NCBI GenBank assembly: GCA_033782935.1 | Contig: JAWQEG010002455.1 | Span: 68,501-132,500 of the forward strand | Length of the DNA: 64,000 nt | Source: Petrolisthes cinctipes | Lineage: Eukaryota > Arthropoda > Malacostraca > Decapoda > Porcellanidae | Direction: 5' to 3' | Shown: one piece after another, positions 42,234 to 53,287 of the stretch | Numbering within the stretch: the first letter of the stretch is position 1 | Layout: each line of letters opens with the position of its first letter | Notes under the pieces: model-generated | Database searches by the model: none | The model's input: the letters and a program-made list of their open reading frames with translations, nothing else | Told to the model about the DNA's origin: nothing | Translations under genes and position numbers: made by a program

Positions 42234-42770
42234 TGTAGTGGTGCTATGCACACCAATCCTTCCCTTTGTCTTAGCCGCACTGCTAACCTTTGTCGATGCC
42301 GCAAGTCTACCGCTATCCAGCTATAGACATTGCGAGTACACTAATCCCTTGGCCAGACAGGTTAATCCTCCCTGGGGGACTCATGCGGTCTGACCACAGT
42401 CATTCCCGGGTAGTGATTCACCTAGCCGCGCACCTGCGTCAAGTGAGAAAGTCATGTGGGCCGACGAGATAAACGGGGGCTGCCAGCCGCTGGAAGACAG
42501 ATTATACCACTAGCTCCAGTACTATGAGGTCCTGCCCTGTCTCGCTGATATTGTCCACCTGCCACACATGTGTTGTTCAAGCCTTCACAACTCCTCACGG
42601 TAACTACAAATGCTACACTGCAACTACAGACTCTCCACGATGCTACACGACAGGCTGGTCTCCCGTAATATTACATGTACTGCATTTCCCTATATTACCA
42701 ATAAACTGTACCGTGTATTCTGGAGTCTGTTCACCCAGGTAGTAACGTAAGGGCTTCCTTACCATTATAA
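42234..42770 (+). repeat. Gypsy-4 5' LTR
   Basis: It starts TGTAGTGGTGCTATGCAC and ends CTTCCTTACCATTATAA, with AATAAA near 42703. TTGGCGATCCAGG follows as the primer binding site (42771-42783). Confidence 0.8.
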
Positions 42771-42783
42771 TTGGCGATCCAGG

Positions 42784-44620
42784 CTTTTCAACTCTGTTAC
42801 ACTGGTACGAGGTAATACGTACATGCTCGCAAGCTCCACCACGCTACGTACACATCAACCTCTTCGCCACGCCACTTCCAAACTTCCCAGCGGCCCTGCA
42901 GCTACGCCTCGCATCACCACTTCACCAACGTCGACCTCATTGCTTCGCTGCTAAGGTACCCCTTACTCATTCACATTTTTACCTCCAATTTTGCTTCATT
43001 CGTTACTGTGGTCACTTTTCCCTCCCACATTTGCCTTAACGTAATTTTTGTCCCCGGTACTATACCCACTTTCTCTGTTTTTGTTACTCTCGCTCTTCTC
43101 TACACCGGTTTCCTGTTTCGTTGTGTAACGCTCCTATTATTTCCTAATAATTAATTCTTAAGTTGTTTCACCTTAGGAGATGAAGCTTGCGACGGAAGCA
43201 GAATGAATATAGGTGTAAATATTGTAAATAGGAATAATCTTGCTTTTCTGGCCTTATATTTGTCCAGCAAACTGAAACTTACTTTGGGAGTTGGTAACAT
43301 TGTTGTGACAATTGTGATAATCTCGTCCCCAAATATACATAACATTGGAACCGGAAGTGACGACAGAGGTTGTAATATTGTGAGATGATGATGAGGATAT
43401 AATTAAGACTGAATCTTATTTTATGTGAAAGGCTTATGATAACCAGGTTTCATTGAATAATCTGTTGAGTGTTAATTTAAAGTTGTCATAAAGATTTATT
43501 TATGTGGAAGTGCGTGGCATCTTTCCCGCCTCCGCTGAGCGAGGAAGAAGGAAGAGGGTAGCCAACTTTGTCTCACTCTTCTCTTTCGACCCGACCAGCT
43601 GTGACGCCATATTGTCCACGTGGGGACTTGCCTCATCTGTTGGTGAACTGGCGTAGGAATTAGGGTGTCAGGCATTAGGTTATTATTATTATTTTTGGTA
43701 AAAGTCACTAGTGCAGTATTATTTTTGGTAAAAGTCACTAGTGCAGTATTATTTTTTTTTTGGTAAAGCCACTAGTTGGGTATTATTATTATTTCTGGTA
43801 AAAGCCACTAGTTGGCCAGTGTTATAGTTGGTAACGCCACTAGTTGGCCAATATTATTTTTTGGTAAGCCACTAGTGTGGTGTTTTGGTAAAGCACTAGT
43901 TGGCCTGTGTCTTGATTTTTTTTTTTTTTTTTTGTAAATGCCACGTGTATGGCAGGTGTCTAATCCTGTGAGCAATTCTGCTGGAAACTGACTCCTACAG
44001 TAGGTGATTGTGATTGCGAAGTCTAGGTCCATTCACAATTGGGAGGGGGGTGGTACAGTAAGTGGGAGTCCAGTCTCCAGTGGTGTGCTACAGGTGGTAT
44101 ATGTATTATATTTTTTCTTGTACTTAATTTTGGGTTAACTAAGAACATTTCTAGTCTCTAGCCTAAATCATTTTATTTTATTTTTGTATTTTGTCAAGTT
44201 GCAAGGCTGTGTTCTGGTCTAGTTTTTTGTAATATTGAAGTTTCGAGTAGAGTAAGGGGGAAGGTAGTCTTTGAAAACATTGTATTAAATCTATTGGGTA
44301 AATTTTAGTTAATAAGGGGGGCGTAAGTACAGTATTAATCAAATCTTTATTTTTTTTTCTTGTGAAAGCTTTGTCATTATAATAATTATATGTATTTTTT
44401 ATTTATTATATATGTAAATTGATGGGTCTCACAATAATAAATCACTGGGTCTTTTATCTGTGAACAGTAGTTTGTCTGCACTATACCCTGCCACCTGAGG
44501 AAGGTCGAAGACAGTGAACACGAATCCAAATATTTTGTTTTGTGATAGCGCAGGGTTTTTGGTTGGGAGCACCGGGAATATCCTGGTGGATCATAAGAAC
44601 CGAAACACTGTGTTACAGTT
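42784..44620 (+). other. Gypsy-4 leader with a foreign insertion and CACTAGT tandem repeats
   Basis: 42784-42960 is C-rich leader like that of gypsy-2. From about 42990 to 44600 the sequence turns AT-rich and has no counterpart in gypsy-2. It holds about seven degenerate copies of a 25-35-bp GGTAAAAGCCACTAGTTGG unit (43688-43910), separated by TTATTATT runs, and poly-T at 43917-43932. I see no gene in it. Confidence 0.5.
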
Positions 44621-44814
44621 GCTCTACCTACCATTCCATTCATTTTCCCTATATTTCTTTCCTACCTCCTAGATCCCATTTTCTCCTCCTTTACACCATG
44701 TGCGTTCCTATTCCTTCATTATTTCCGTGTCCAGCATCATCCCTACACACACACACACACTCACCTACCTTAGGGGTGCCTTATCATCCACTCCAACACC
44801 CTACATGCATTGCA

Positions 44815-45160
44815 GACGTATCTCCTCTTCACTACGTACCCACGTGCTCCACAATAACTTCATTCTGTGCCCTGCATCAACTCAACGTGCATCGCTGCTT
44901 TACCCCTACACCACTACGTGCCCACGTGCTCCACAATGTCCACGTGCCATGCCTACATCTACTCTACATGCAGCACACCACCACTGTCCCTTCACTACGT
45001 ACCCACGTACTCATCTTTAACCACGTGCTGTGCACTACAAGGATGCTACGTGCATCGCTGCCCGATCTCCCCATCACTACGTGCACACATGCTCCACACC
45101 AGCCATGGCCACGAGCCTCAGATTATTCTACGTGCATCGCTGCTGACGCCACACAACACG
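44815..45160 (+). repeat. Gypsy-4 leader repeats rich in ACGTG
   Basis: Five to seven degenerate units contain CTACGTGCATCGCTGCC or CACTACGTGCCCACGTGCTCC. The same units, inverted in the window, lie in the gypsy-2 leader (22290-22500). CACGTG/ACGTG cores are E-box or bHLH-PAS-like sites; a regulatory role is inference. Confidence 0.65.
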
Positions 45161-45431
45161 ACCTTCATCCTCGTTCTCGCCTCTACGGATATCCTTAAAT
45201 ACCCACTATAGGCCAACAAGTTAAGTACATTGTATACTTACTTTCTACGCTTTCTCTCAGTGATTGCCCCCCAAGTGCTACTTACCCCCATTTTTTTCAC
45301 ATTCTTTTGTATTTTGCCCTCGGGCCCAGTCCTGTGTTTGTTGTGTAACCATGCCTTCACCCATATTCACCCATACCTCACACCACCCCCTGGTTCATAC
45401 ATCACCTCACCGCATACTTCCCGCCTACACC

Positions 45432-45569
45432 ATGGACGCCACATCACAGGCCTCACAAGCTGTAGCTAGCATCCTGTCACCTAATGCTTCCTTACACTCC
45501 TTCCCACAACACTCTTCCACCTCCACACACACTATGTCCACCCCACACTACAACGCAAGTCTAGTGTGA
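45432..45569 (+). pseudogene. Gypsy-4 Gag stub
   Basis: ATG 45432 (context CACCATGGAC) opens MDATSQASQAVASILSPNAS...HYNASLV and ends at TGA 45567-45569. At 45563 the Gag sequence joins directly to pre-integrase sequence (TGTGACACATCCTGCGGC, as in gypsy-3 CDISFG). The 45-codon product has no recognisable domain. Confidence 0.6.
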
Positions 45570-47272
45570 CACATCCTGCGGCACTCCACGCCCTTATATT
45601 CCTGAGCAATTTAGAGAAACTGTATTCAACCAGTATCACTCCATCAACCACCAGGGGATTGCAGGTACACTCTGCCTCATTAGTCGGCTTGCAGTCCGGC
45701 TGGGAATGAGGAAGCAGGTCAAGGATTGGGTGTCAGCGTGCCTTCTCTGTCATCGCGCTAAGGTGGGGTGACATACACGCCCACCGTTACACGAGTTCAC
45801 CATTCTTTCTTGCAGATTTCACATGGTGCATGTCGACATCTTGGCCCTCTCCCCTCATCCCGAGGATACCGTTACTACCTGACGTGTGTGGATAGGACGA
45901 CACGGTGGTGTACGGCCATTCCGATGTATGACATCACCGCTGAAGGCACCGCTCGCCATTTCCTTAGCAAATGGGTGTCTAACTTTGGTCCCCCAGCAGT
46001 AATTGTTACTGACCAAAGCACCCAGTTTGAATCCAAGGCTTGGCAGGACATGCTGACATTATTAGGGACGCCCCGACAATGGACCACCGAGTACCACTCC
46101 GCGAGCAACGGTATGGTCGCTAAAGCCGCACCTATACCTACGCGCCGGCAAACAAGGCAGACGTACTTACCACCTGACCTCAACATCGCTTCTTCATTAC
46201 TCCTACGCATGGACTCCCACCGCGCTCCACTCCAGCAGATGTACAATGGCCCGCATACCGTACTCTCCAAGGCGGATGTAACGGTTATGCTACAGGTACG
46301 CGATAAGCCGTACATCATGTCCTGGGAGCGGGTAAATCCTGCCCACACCGCGCCACTTGCTACAACCCACGCACATCCAGCCACACCCAAGCATACTCAC
46401 ACCACACCTCCCATTCGCCACGCCTCATACGTGCCCCATATACTCCCCTCATCACACCGGCCACCGCTTTTGCCTACACCATACGCAACATCATTCATAC
46501 CTACACAACCACCTGCAACCTCTAAGACATACCTCATTCCTCACCCACATTCCATCCTACCTATTCATGCCTCCACTACTGACACCCCACACTCTCACGC
46601 AGGTGCCTCCTCCCATACCTCAACTCATTCACCCTACCATTCCTACCCTTCCTTCACCAGTTACGTCACCTCCTCCCTCCATACCCCCTCCACCTCCTAC
46701 CCCATCCACGCCTATCACCGACTCCATCCCTGTACCCGTCATTCCACCACCTTGCCCCCTCCCTAACACACCTTACCCCCAGGAACCTATCTCCTCCCTT
46801 AGCCCCAATCCTGCCTCCCATCCTAAATTCACCACACCTGATCATGACCTACCTGAACCCTTTACCCCTACCATCACTCCCACGCTCCCGCCTCCCCATC
46901 CCATTACCTCCCCTATACCTGAACCCACCCTACCTTTATCCCCGCCTCCACAAGCCCAACCCACACCTGCTTCCATTGAATTATGTGTTTCTAGTCTCCC
47001 TCAGGAACTGCCACCTGTCTTCCACATCATGCCAGCCACACCTCCTCGTCCCGCCAGCCCTCCTCACCAGTGCATGCCTTCACCTCGCCTGGCTACACCT
47101 CCACCCCCACAACAGGAGCGGCAGGACGATGAACCCCGTTATGGTCCCTGATGGATTCACCTCTCGTTCAGGGCGTATTATAAAACGCCCGGCTAAATAC
47201 GTGGTGGTGGTACACAACACAGACACTCACACACTCCACACATCTCTTAACACACACTCCCCCTACTACTAA
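45570..47272 (+). pseudogene. Gypsy-4 integrase piece and Pro-rich Pol tail
   Basis: 45570-45770 carries, in broken frames, the zinc region (IPEQFRETVF, HSINHQGIAGTLCL, ACLLCHRAKV). The frame 45768-46766 holds the core SSRGYRYYLTCVDRTTRWCT, VIVTDQSTQFESKAWQDML and YHSASNGMV. There the catalytic Glu segment is deleted and the sequence continues AKAAPIPTRRQTRQTYLPP. A long Pro/Thr/His-rich tail follows (46330-47272), ending VPDGFTSRSGRIIKRPAKYV. Loss of the Glu makes the integrase inactive. Confidence 0.75.
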
Positions 47273-47500
47273 TTGACACACACTTACCTTGTCTCCCACT
47301 CCTACAATCCACACTATAACCTTACATTTCTGTATGACATTCATTCATTATTCAAGTTGTGTTATCCATATATGTTTGCTCTTTGACTTATTGTATTTTG
47401 CTATTTTTTTTCTATGACTATTGTATGTTTATGCATTGTACACCTTACCCTCTCCCTTAATAAAATTTATTCCATGGGGGAGGGGGGGAGAGCGAGGTAC

Positions 47501-47737
47501 TGTAATGGTGCCATACACGCCACTCCGTCCCTTTGTCGTTGCCGCACATCTATCCTTTGTCTGAGCCTCACCTCTACCACCATCCAGCCTTCAGACGTGG
47601 CGAGTACACTAATCCCTTGGCCAGTCAGGTTAATCCTCCCTTGGGGACTCGGGAGGTCTGACTACAGTCCTTCCTATACTGTGTATTCGGAGTTTGTTCA
47701 CCCGGGTAGTAACGTATTGGCTTCCTTACCATTATAA
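47501..47737 (+). repeat. Gypsy-4 3' LTR (internally deleted)
   Basis: It starts TGTAATGGTGCCATACAC and ends CTTCCTTACCATTATAACA. Compared with the 5' LTR about 300 bp (42407-42708 equivalent) are missing. A G-rich polypurine tract precedes it at 47476-47490. Confidence 0.75.
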
Positions 47738-48130
47738 CATATAGCATCAATGAGACGTGTTTCACAAAAACTTTAAACATCAAAGTACATGTTAGTTGTC
47801 TTTATACATTGTTCAACATAACTGTCTAAGTGAAGCGGTATACTATTTATGTTAAAGGCAATTAAATTAAGAGAAGTTTTTTCATTAAGTAAGTAAGAGA
47901 TAGTTGCAATATACTTCGTTAAAGTCAAACTCGATGGAGAGAGTATTCGGTATATTTTCATAATATTTAAGAGGCTCGAACGTCAAGTTATCAATTTCAT
48001 GGAGTGGAAAATTATGTTCAAAATTGTCACTAAATATGGAAACGAGATGAAGCAAATGGAAAAGGGTTCTGATCCATAGTACACATATGTTTATAAATTT
48101 AGCTGAGTGGTGTGTACTTTTTTCTACCAG
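47738..48130 (-). pseudogene. LINE G ORF2 start: endonuclease N-terminus, cut by gypsy-4
   Basis: The minus frame 47961-47773 reads LNLIAFNINSIPLHLDSYVE and TTNMYFDV. After a stop it reads SFCETRLIDAI (47790-47745). FN-N...FD...F-CETRL is the first part of an APE-type endonuclease (catalytic Glu in CETRL). Sequence ends abruptly at the gypsy-4 LTR. Confidence 0.6.
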
Positions 48131-48138
48131 AGAGAAGT

Positions 48139-49196
48139 TTACTTATTCCTTTGCCGTGAAGTCCTAGCAGCTGACTTAGTTTGATATTGAGGGGCCGTCC
48201 GTTGTCCCTCAGGTGTGCCAGCCATGGCAGGCGCCTGTCCCTCACGGCTCGTACTGGTCAGGTTCTGGCTACCAACTGAAGCACTAGTGGCGGCCAAGGC
48301 GGGGGCAGCAGCGCCATCCCCGGTGACGTCAGACATTGTTTCTCTGATATTTCGGGTTGTTGTTGTTGATGTTGGTTCAGGTTCGGCGGTAGCTTTGTTG
48401 GTGTGTCTTTCTTTTATAATTAACTTCGTATGGCGAAAATATGCCATTTTTCCTTCGCTCCTGGCTTGCCTTAAACGAGGAAGTTGTGCCTTCTTTATCT
48501 CCTGCGATGTGGGTCACAAGTCTTCATTAATGTAAATCTGTGTTCCCTGTAGCTTAAAAAGATTTCGGATGACTGCCTCTTTATCACAAAACCTGTTGAA
48601 GGTGTCAATGATGGGGTACTTACCGTTCTGATGGTGGTAGTGTTGTCCTACACGATAAACACACTCTGTTGAAGGTGTCAGTGATGGGGTACTTACCGTT
48701 CTGATGGTGGTAGTGTTGTCCTACACGATAAACACACTCTGTTGAAGGTGTCAATGATGGGGTACTTACCGTTCTGATGGTGGTAGTGTTGTCCTACACG
48801 ATAAACACACTCTAGCTGGATGTTTGATTGTTGTAATTTTTCTTCCAATATGCGGTTTACTTTCTTGGCTGATTGTTCCCAGATCTAGTTAGATTCCTCC
48901 TCAATTCCCACAAATTGTAGATTATTAGGTTTGTTATAATCATCCAGGTAGCCACAGCAATCTTTAATAAGTGCAGCAATAGAATTGGAACCCACCTGCA
49001 AGTCTTCAGATAGTGTCTTGATCAGTTGTTTGTTGCCCTCGTCCTCTAGCTTCAGCTGTTTCACTTGTTGTTTCAGGGTGTCAATTTCACCTTGAGAAAA
49101 TTCCCGGCTAATTCTCAAGTCATGTACACTCGTGATACATAATTTCTGACCAGAGTGTGAGGAGCAGAAAGCTTCGAATCGCCTGGTATTGCTCAT
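48139..49196 (-). pseudogene. LINE G ORF1: coiled coil, RRM and C-terminal domain
   Basis: ATG 49196 opens MSNTRRFEAFCSSH. A coiled coil follows (EIDTLKQQVKQLKLEDEGNK), then the RRM start (DDYNKPNNLQFVGIEEESN), an in-frame TAG near 48888, and IWEQSAKKVNRILEEKLQQS. Here a 73-bp block is present three times (48593-48811) and shifts the frame. Beyond it come IIDTFNRFCDKEAVIRNLFK and QGTQIYINEDL, a TGA, and the C-terminal KKAQLPRLKQARSEGKMAYF-RHTKLIIKE (48447-48139). The order matches L1-type ORF1 (transposase_22) proteins, which bind RNA as trimers. The tail is Ser/Ala/Thr-rich and basic. Confidence 0.75.
48593..48811. repeat. 73-bp block in three tandem copies
   Basis: CTGTTGAAGGTGTCAATGAT starts at 48593, 48666 and 48739 with one substitution in the middle copy (CAGTG). 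It is a local triplication of LINE G ORF1 coding sequence; 146 extra bases are not a multiple of three. Confidence 0.9.
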
Positions 49197-49308
49197 TTCC
49201 CTACCCAGTACACCTATAGAGGCTGATGAGTTCGAATGCAGGGTATGTGTGTGTGGTGCCTGCCGTTCGTCTCTGGTCAGGGATTACGTATCACGAGTGT
49301 ACTGTACA

Positions 49309-49515
49309 GTCGGGTACCACAATCTCTAACCTACCTGAGTCGAAGCCCGAGTTTTGAACTATGAGGTTTCTGGACGACATTAGACTCAAAGCTTCCTTTG
49401 GTTCGAAATGTGTGTGGCCTCATGATGGTTTAGGTGGGCTGTCGTCCAGAAACCGCCTGCTTCTAATCTCGGGCTTCTACTCAGGTGGGCTGCGGATTGT
49501 GGTGCGCGATAGTTT
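49309..49515. mobile_element. Inverted-repeat element, copy 2 (207 bp)
   Basis: ACCACAATCTCTAACCTACC at 49317 and its inverted partner ending GGATTGTGGTGCGCGA (49495-49510) match the termini of 29490-30785. The inner motif TTCTGGACGACA/TGTCGTCCAGAA is also shared. It is a compact member of the same family. Confidence 0.7.
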
Positions 49516-49554
49516 GGAGGATTCAGTTACTCCAGATTTACCACCATAAAATTT

Positions 49555-51500
49555 CCCCTGTTAATGTGTTTCTCTGGTGAGAGTGAGTTTTGAATAGTCA
49601 TCCCCAAATCCTTTTCCTCGGGTGCCGTTTGTATTGCCTACCCACCCATGCTGTAATTTCCTGATGGCCTACTATTACTATTTCCCATTTCCAATACCTT
49701 GCATTTCTTAGCATTAAATTTAATTTCCCAATCCTGGCTCCACTTGAGAATCTTGTTCAAATCCTCCTGTAATTCCTCACAACTCCTTGCATCCTCTATC
49801 ATTTTCATTATCTTAGCGTCGTCTGCAAACAGACTTGTATAGCTTTCGACACCTTCCACCATGTCATTAACATATACAACAAACATAATCGGTCCCAACA
49901 CTGAACCTTGTGGTACTCTCCTTACAACTTCTCTCCATGTTGACTTCAGACCCCTGACTACTGTACTCATCTGCCTCCCTACCAAATAATCCTTCATCCA
50001 TTCCAGGAGCCTTCCATGTACTTCACCAAAATTTTCCAACTTCCACATCAACCTCCTGTGAGGAACTTTATCAAATGCCTTCTTTAAATCCAGCTAAACA
50101 CAAGCGACCCATCCTTCCCTCTCCTGTACCCCATCTATTACCCTCGAGTAAAAACTCAATAAATTTGTGATGCATGATTTCCCCTTCCTGAATCCTAATT
50201 GGGCTTTAGTTATGCTTTTTGTACTTTCCAAGTGTCTTACCCATTCATTCTTTATTATACCCTCGCATAGCTTGCACTTGTTATTGACACTGACCTGTAA
50301 TTTAGAGGATCTTCCTTATTGCATCCTTTATATAAAGGCACTATGTGTGCTCTCTTCTACTTCTTTGGAACTTTACCCTCCTGTAGGCTACTCTCTATGA
50401 TACTGTAGACTGGCAATAATAACTGTTCATTACATTCCTTAATTAAGAATCAACCCGGCAATTCCATCCGGACCTTCCTCTTTTCTTCCATCCAGTAGAT
50501 TTTCCCTCTCCACCTTTATGTCCCCCAGCATAACCTCCCCTCTGTCCTCTCTATTCCTATCAAACTCACTCTCTTGTAAATACCTCTTGGAATTTCTTCT
50601 TCATAACTTCTCAAATATTCTAATCATCTTCACCCTCCATGTTTAGCCTCTTGATTCCAACCTTCTGTTTCATTTTTCCATTTATAAACCTATGTAACAA
50701 TTTTGGTTCTTTTATACATTTATCCACGATATCTTTTTTCATAATTTTTCTCCGCCTCTTTTCTTGCCTCAACATAACTATTTCTTGCCTTTTTAAATGC
50801 CTCTCTATTTTTCTGTGTATTCCTCCTCCGCATTATATTCCAGGCTTCCTCCTTTCTGAATCTTGCTGTCTCACATTGTCCAGTGAACCATTCTTTTTTC
50901 TTCAGTTAACTTATCTTATATTTTGATACAGTCACCAGCACTAATAAGTATTCAGGTGTGTCTACAATAACATCTCCATTGGAATTACTTCGCTGGTGAA
51001 TTTGGTCTGTTCAAAGCTTCAACCAGAGCTGTATACTTATTAGTGACTGTACATACTTAGATACTCCTTCCGTATATATTTTTTCCAAATATAAGGTATT
51101 TGCTCTGCACACTTCCGGCATCCACCAGCTCCATCCAGTCTGTACCCCAAAAGAACTTTCTTTGGCTTCTAAACTCAGTCCTTCCATAATTCAACCTATT
51201 CTCCCTATGTGCTTCATCCCTCACATCTACACCTCCCTCTAATATTTTCAACTCAATAAGTACGCTCGCAATCCAAAATATGTATCCAGGCTTCCTTTGA
51301 ATATCCTGATCGAGTATTAATATAGCGAGCTTAAGCAAATATGAAACAGGATAAGCGTTGTCATTGTTTCACTAGTATGTCAACTGATTCAAAACTTCAA
51401 CAAGACCTGGGTACAAATTTTGGATTCCGAGTGTACATCATCACTTTTGTCTAGCAGACTTTTGTATGTGATGTCTGCTATTACATCCGCCCCCCTAGTG
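49555..51500 (-). mobile_element. LINE H: CR1/Jockey-type LINE fragment (endonuclease end and RT)
   Basis: The minus strand holds the end of the endonuclease and linker (EGGVDVRDEAHRENRLNYG, SQRKFFWGTDWMELVD; 51338-51060), a mini inverted-repeat insertion (50928-51053), and a linker/early RT in several frames (EKEWFTGQCETARFRKEEAW, RRNTQKNREAFKKARNSYVE). RT follows: FRKGKSCITNLL, LDLKKAFDKVPHRRL, then 50051-49638 with VPQGSVLGPIMFVVYVNDMV, SLFADDAKIM and WEIKFNAKKCKVLEMG. It is truncated after YSMGG. Stops and frameshifts make it a pseudogene, though the catalytic FADD is intact. Confidence 0.8.
50928..51053. mobile_element. Small MITE-like inverted-repeat element in LINE H
   Basis: TACAGTCAC(CAGC)ACTAATAAGTAT at 50928 is mirrored by GTATACTTATTAGTGACTGTA at 51031-51051. 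The outer TA on each side fits a Tc1/mariner-like target. Confidence 0.6.
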
Positions 51501-51658
51501 AACACCAGATGGAGCATTGATGGCTCGTCTGTTCATCTATACCTAGTTTTTTCTGTCACCCATTTTGTCATCATATTCTCCACTGTCAGTTCGAGTAATG
51601 CCGCTCCCCATGAATCTGGTTTACCCATTGTATCCTTTCTCGTGCTGTTTCATTACTT

Positions 51659-51886
51659 TGTAGTGTACATACCACATGTTTGTATTAGTAACTCCTCAAA
51701 TGTACCAGGTAATACTCGTATGAATATATTGTTAAAATTAGGAAATACAGCTCTCCGCTGATGGAATGTTATCACTCATCCTACCATAGCAAATAAACGG
51801 ACTAATTACTGCTAAGAAATGCACCCCAAACACCTCACAGTTCTTGCACAGGATATTAAGAGACAACCTTAGTTGCACACGCAACA
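51659..51886 (+). repeat. Gypsy-5 5' LTR (internally deleted)
   Basis: It matches the start and end of the 3' LTR but lacks about 266 bp of its middle (56310-56575 equivalent). Primer-site-like TGGTGACCTCC lies at 51890. Confidence 0.8.
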
Positions 51887-51909
51887 TTTTGGTGACCTCC
51901 TGAGTGACA

Positions 51910-53287
51910 CATCTCCTGACTAGCAGCCCACAACCACTGGCTCGCTAGTTATTTTTTGGACAACTCGATTCAGTTGTCTCCTTTCCTGTGCTACTTCTCA
52001 CTTTCACTGCATCTCTGCCTGCCGCCACAACATTCCTCCTTCCCCTCAGCAATTCTACCCAGCCTGCCTGCTACTGCCTCAAGCCTGCCACCACCGCCTC
52101 CAGCCTGCCTGCCGCCGCCTCCAGCCTACCTGCCGCCGCCGTCTCTCTCTCTCACTGCTAACTTAGCATACCTACTTCTTCCTCCACTACTCACCTTACC
52201 TACTTCTTCCTCCATTACTCACCTTACCTGAAGCTGCCTATTTCTTCCTCCACTACTCACCTTACCCGACGCTGTCCGTTCCCTACATTTCTAACCTACC
52301 TACCTTACCCGCAGCCGCCTTTCCCTCCCAACTTCACCCGTTGCAGCCTATCTCTTCTAACCCCACCTGTCGCTGCCTTTTTCCACATTCACCATGTCTG
52401 AACCTCAAGACATCTCTGACACCACTCCCACCATCTCTAACTTTCATACTCCCACCTTCTCTTCTCACAACCCTACCCTATGGTTCACCATTCTTGAAGT
52501 CAACTTCAGAGCACTCCGCATCACCTCCAGTCTTAAGAAGTTCAGTGCCGCCACCACCCTTCCGCCTTCTGAAGTCCTCGCCCAACTCTTTGATTCTGTC
52601 ACAGCCGCCTGCACCAGTGACACTCCCTACGAAGACCATCACCACACGTCTTGAAGCTTCTCTCTCTACTCGAATCCAGGAACTTCTCTCCAAGGAAGAG
52701 CTAGGAAATGAAAAACCTATACCTACCTCCTCCGACGGATGAAGAAACTCATCAGTACCCACCAGCAGTCCTTCGACACCACCATCCTCACCCACCTCTT
52801 CTATTAGCGCCTCCTGCAGACCATCCAACACAACCTCATCACAGTTAAAGGCAAGTTACCCCTTGAAGACCTCGCCCTGCTTGCAGATGAGTTCATGGAC
52901 ACCATCCTAAATGACACCACCATCTGCCACATCACCTCATCAAACGAAATCACCCAACTCAAGGACTTCATCTCCAGCCTGGAACTACAAGTAAGTGAGT
53001 TGACAATTCAAGTACAACAACAGTCTCGTGCCTGCTCTCCAACTCCACGACGCCACAGGTTCTGCAGCAGAGACTCCTGCAACAACTCCAACAACTCCAC
53101 CAACTCCAACAGTAACAGTATGTGCTTCAATCATAATCGTTTTGGTCAAAATGTACACCATTGCCAGGAACCCTGTTCATTTAATTCGGGAAACGACACC
53201 AGCAGTCACAAGTGGTCCATAGTGCCTGCAAACGGAAGTCCACACTCTTCCACATCTGAGATCCACTCAACCATAAGTTTTTCTTAG
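51910..53287 (+). pseudogene. gag: Gypsy-5 leader and Gag
   Basis: 51910-52393 is a C/T-rich leader with CTGCCGCCGCCTCCAGCC repeats and no gene. ATG 52394 opens MSEPQDISDTTPTISNFHTP, then NPTLWFTILEVNFRALRITS and a PPSEVLAQLFDSV helix, the usual arthropod gypsy Gag N-terminus. The frame breaks at about 52650. Later frames give a helical region (DEFMDTILNDTTICHITSS), a coiled segment (EITQLKDFISSLELQVSELT) and a knuckle-like CFNHNRFGQNVHHCQEPC (about 53120-53180). Capsid function is inferred from the family. Confidence 0.7.

Larger units (their letters stand above)
42234..47737 (+). mobile_element. Gypsy-4: internally deleted Ty3/gypsy derivative
   Basis: 5' LTR (42234-42770), primer site (TTGGCGATCCAGG), leader with a foreign stretch (about 42990-44600), ACGTG-rich repeats (44815-45160), Gag stub (45432-45569), integrase piece (45570-46130), Pro-rich tail (to 47272), polypurine tract and 3' LTR (47501-47737). 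Most of Gag and all of protease, RT and RNase H are deleted. Its right side lies in the endonuclease of LINE G. Confidence 0.8.
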
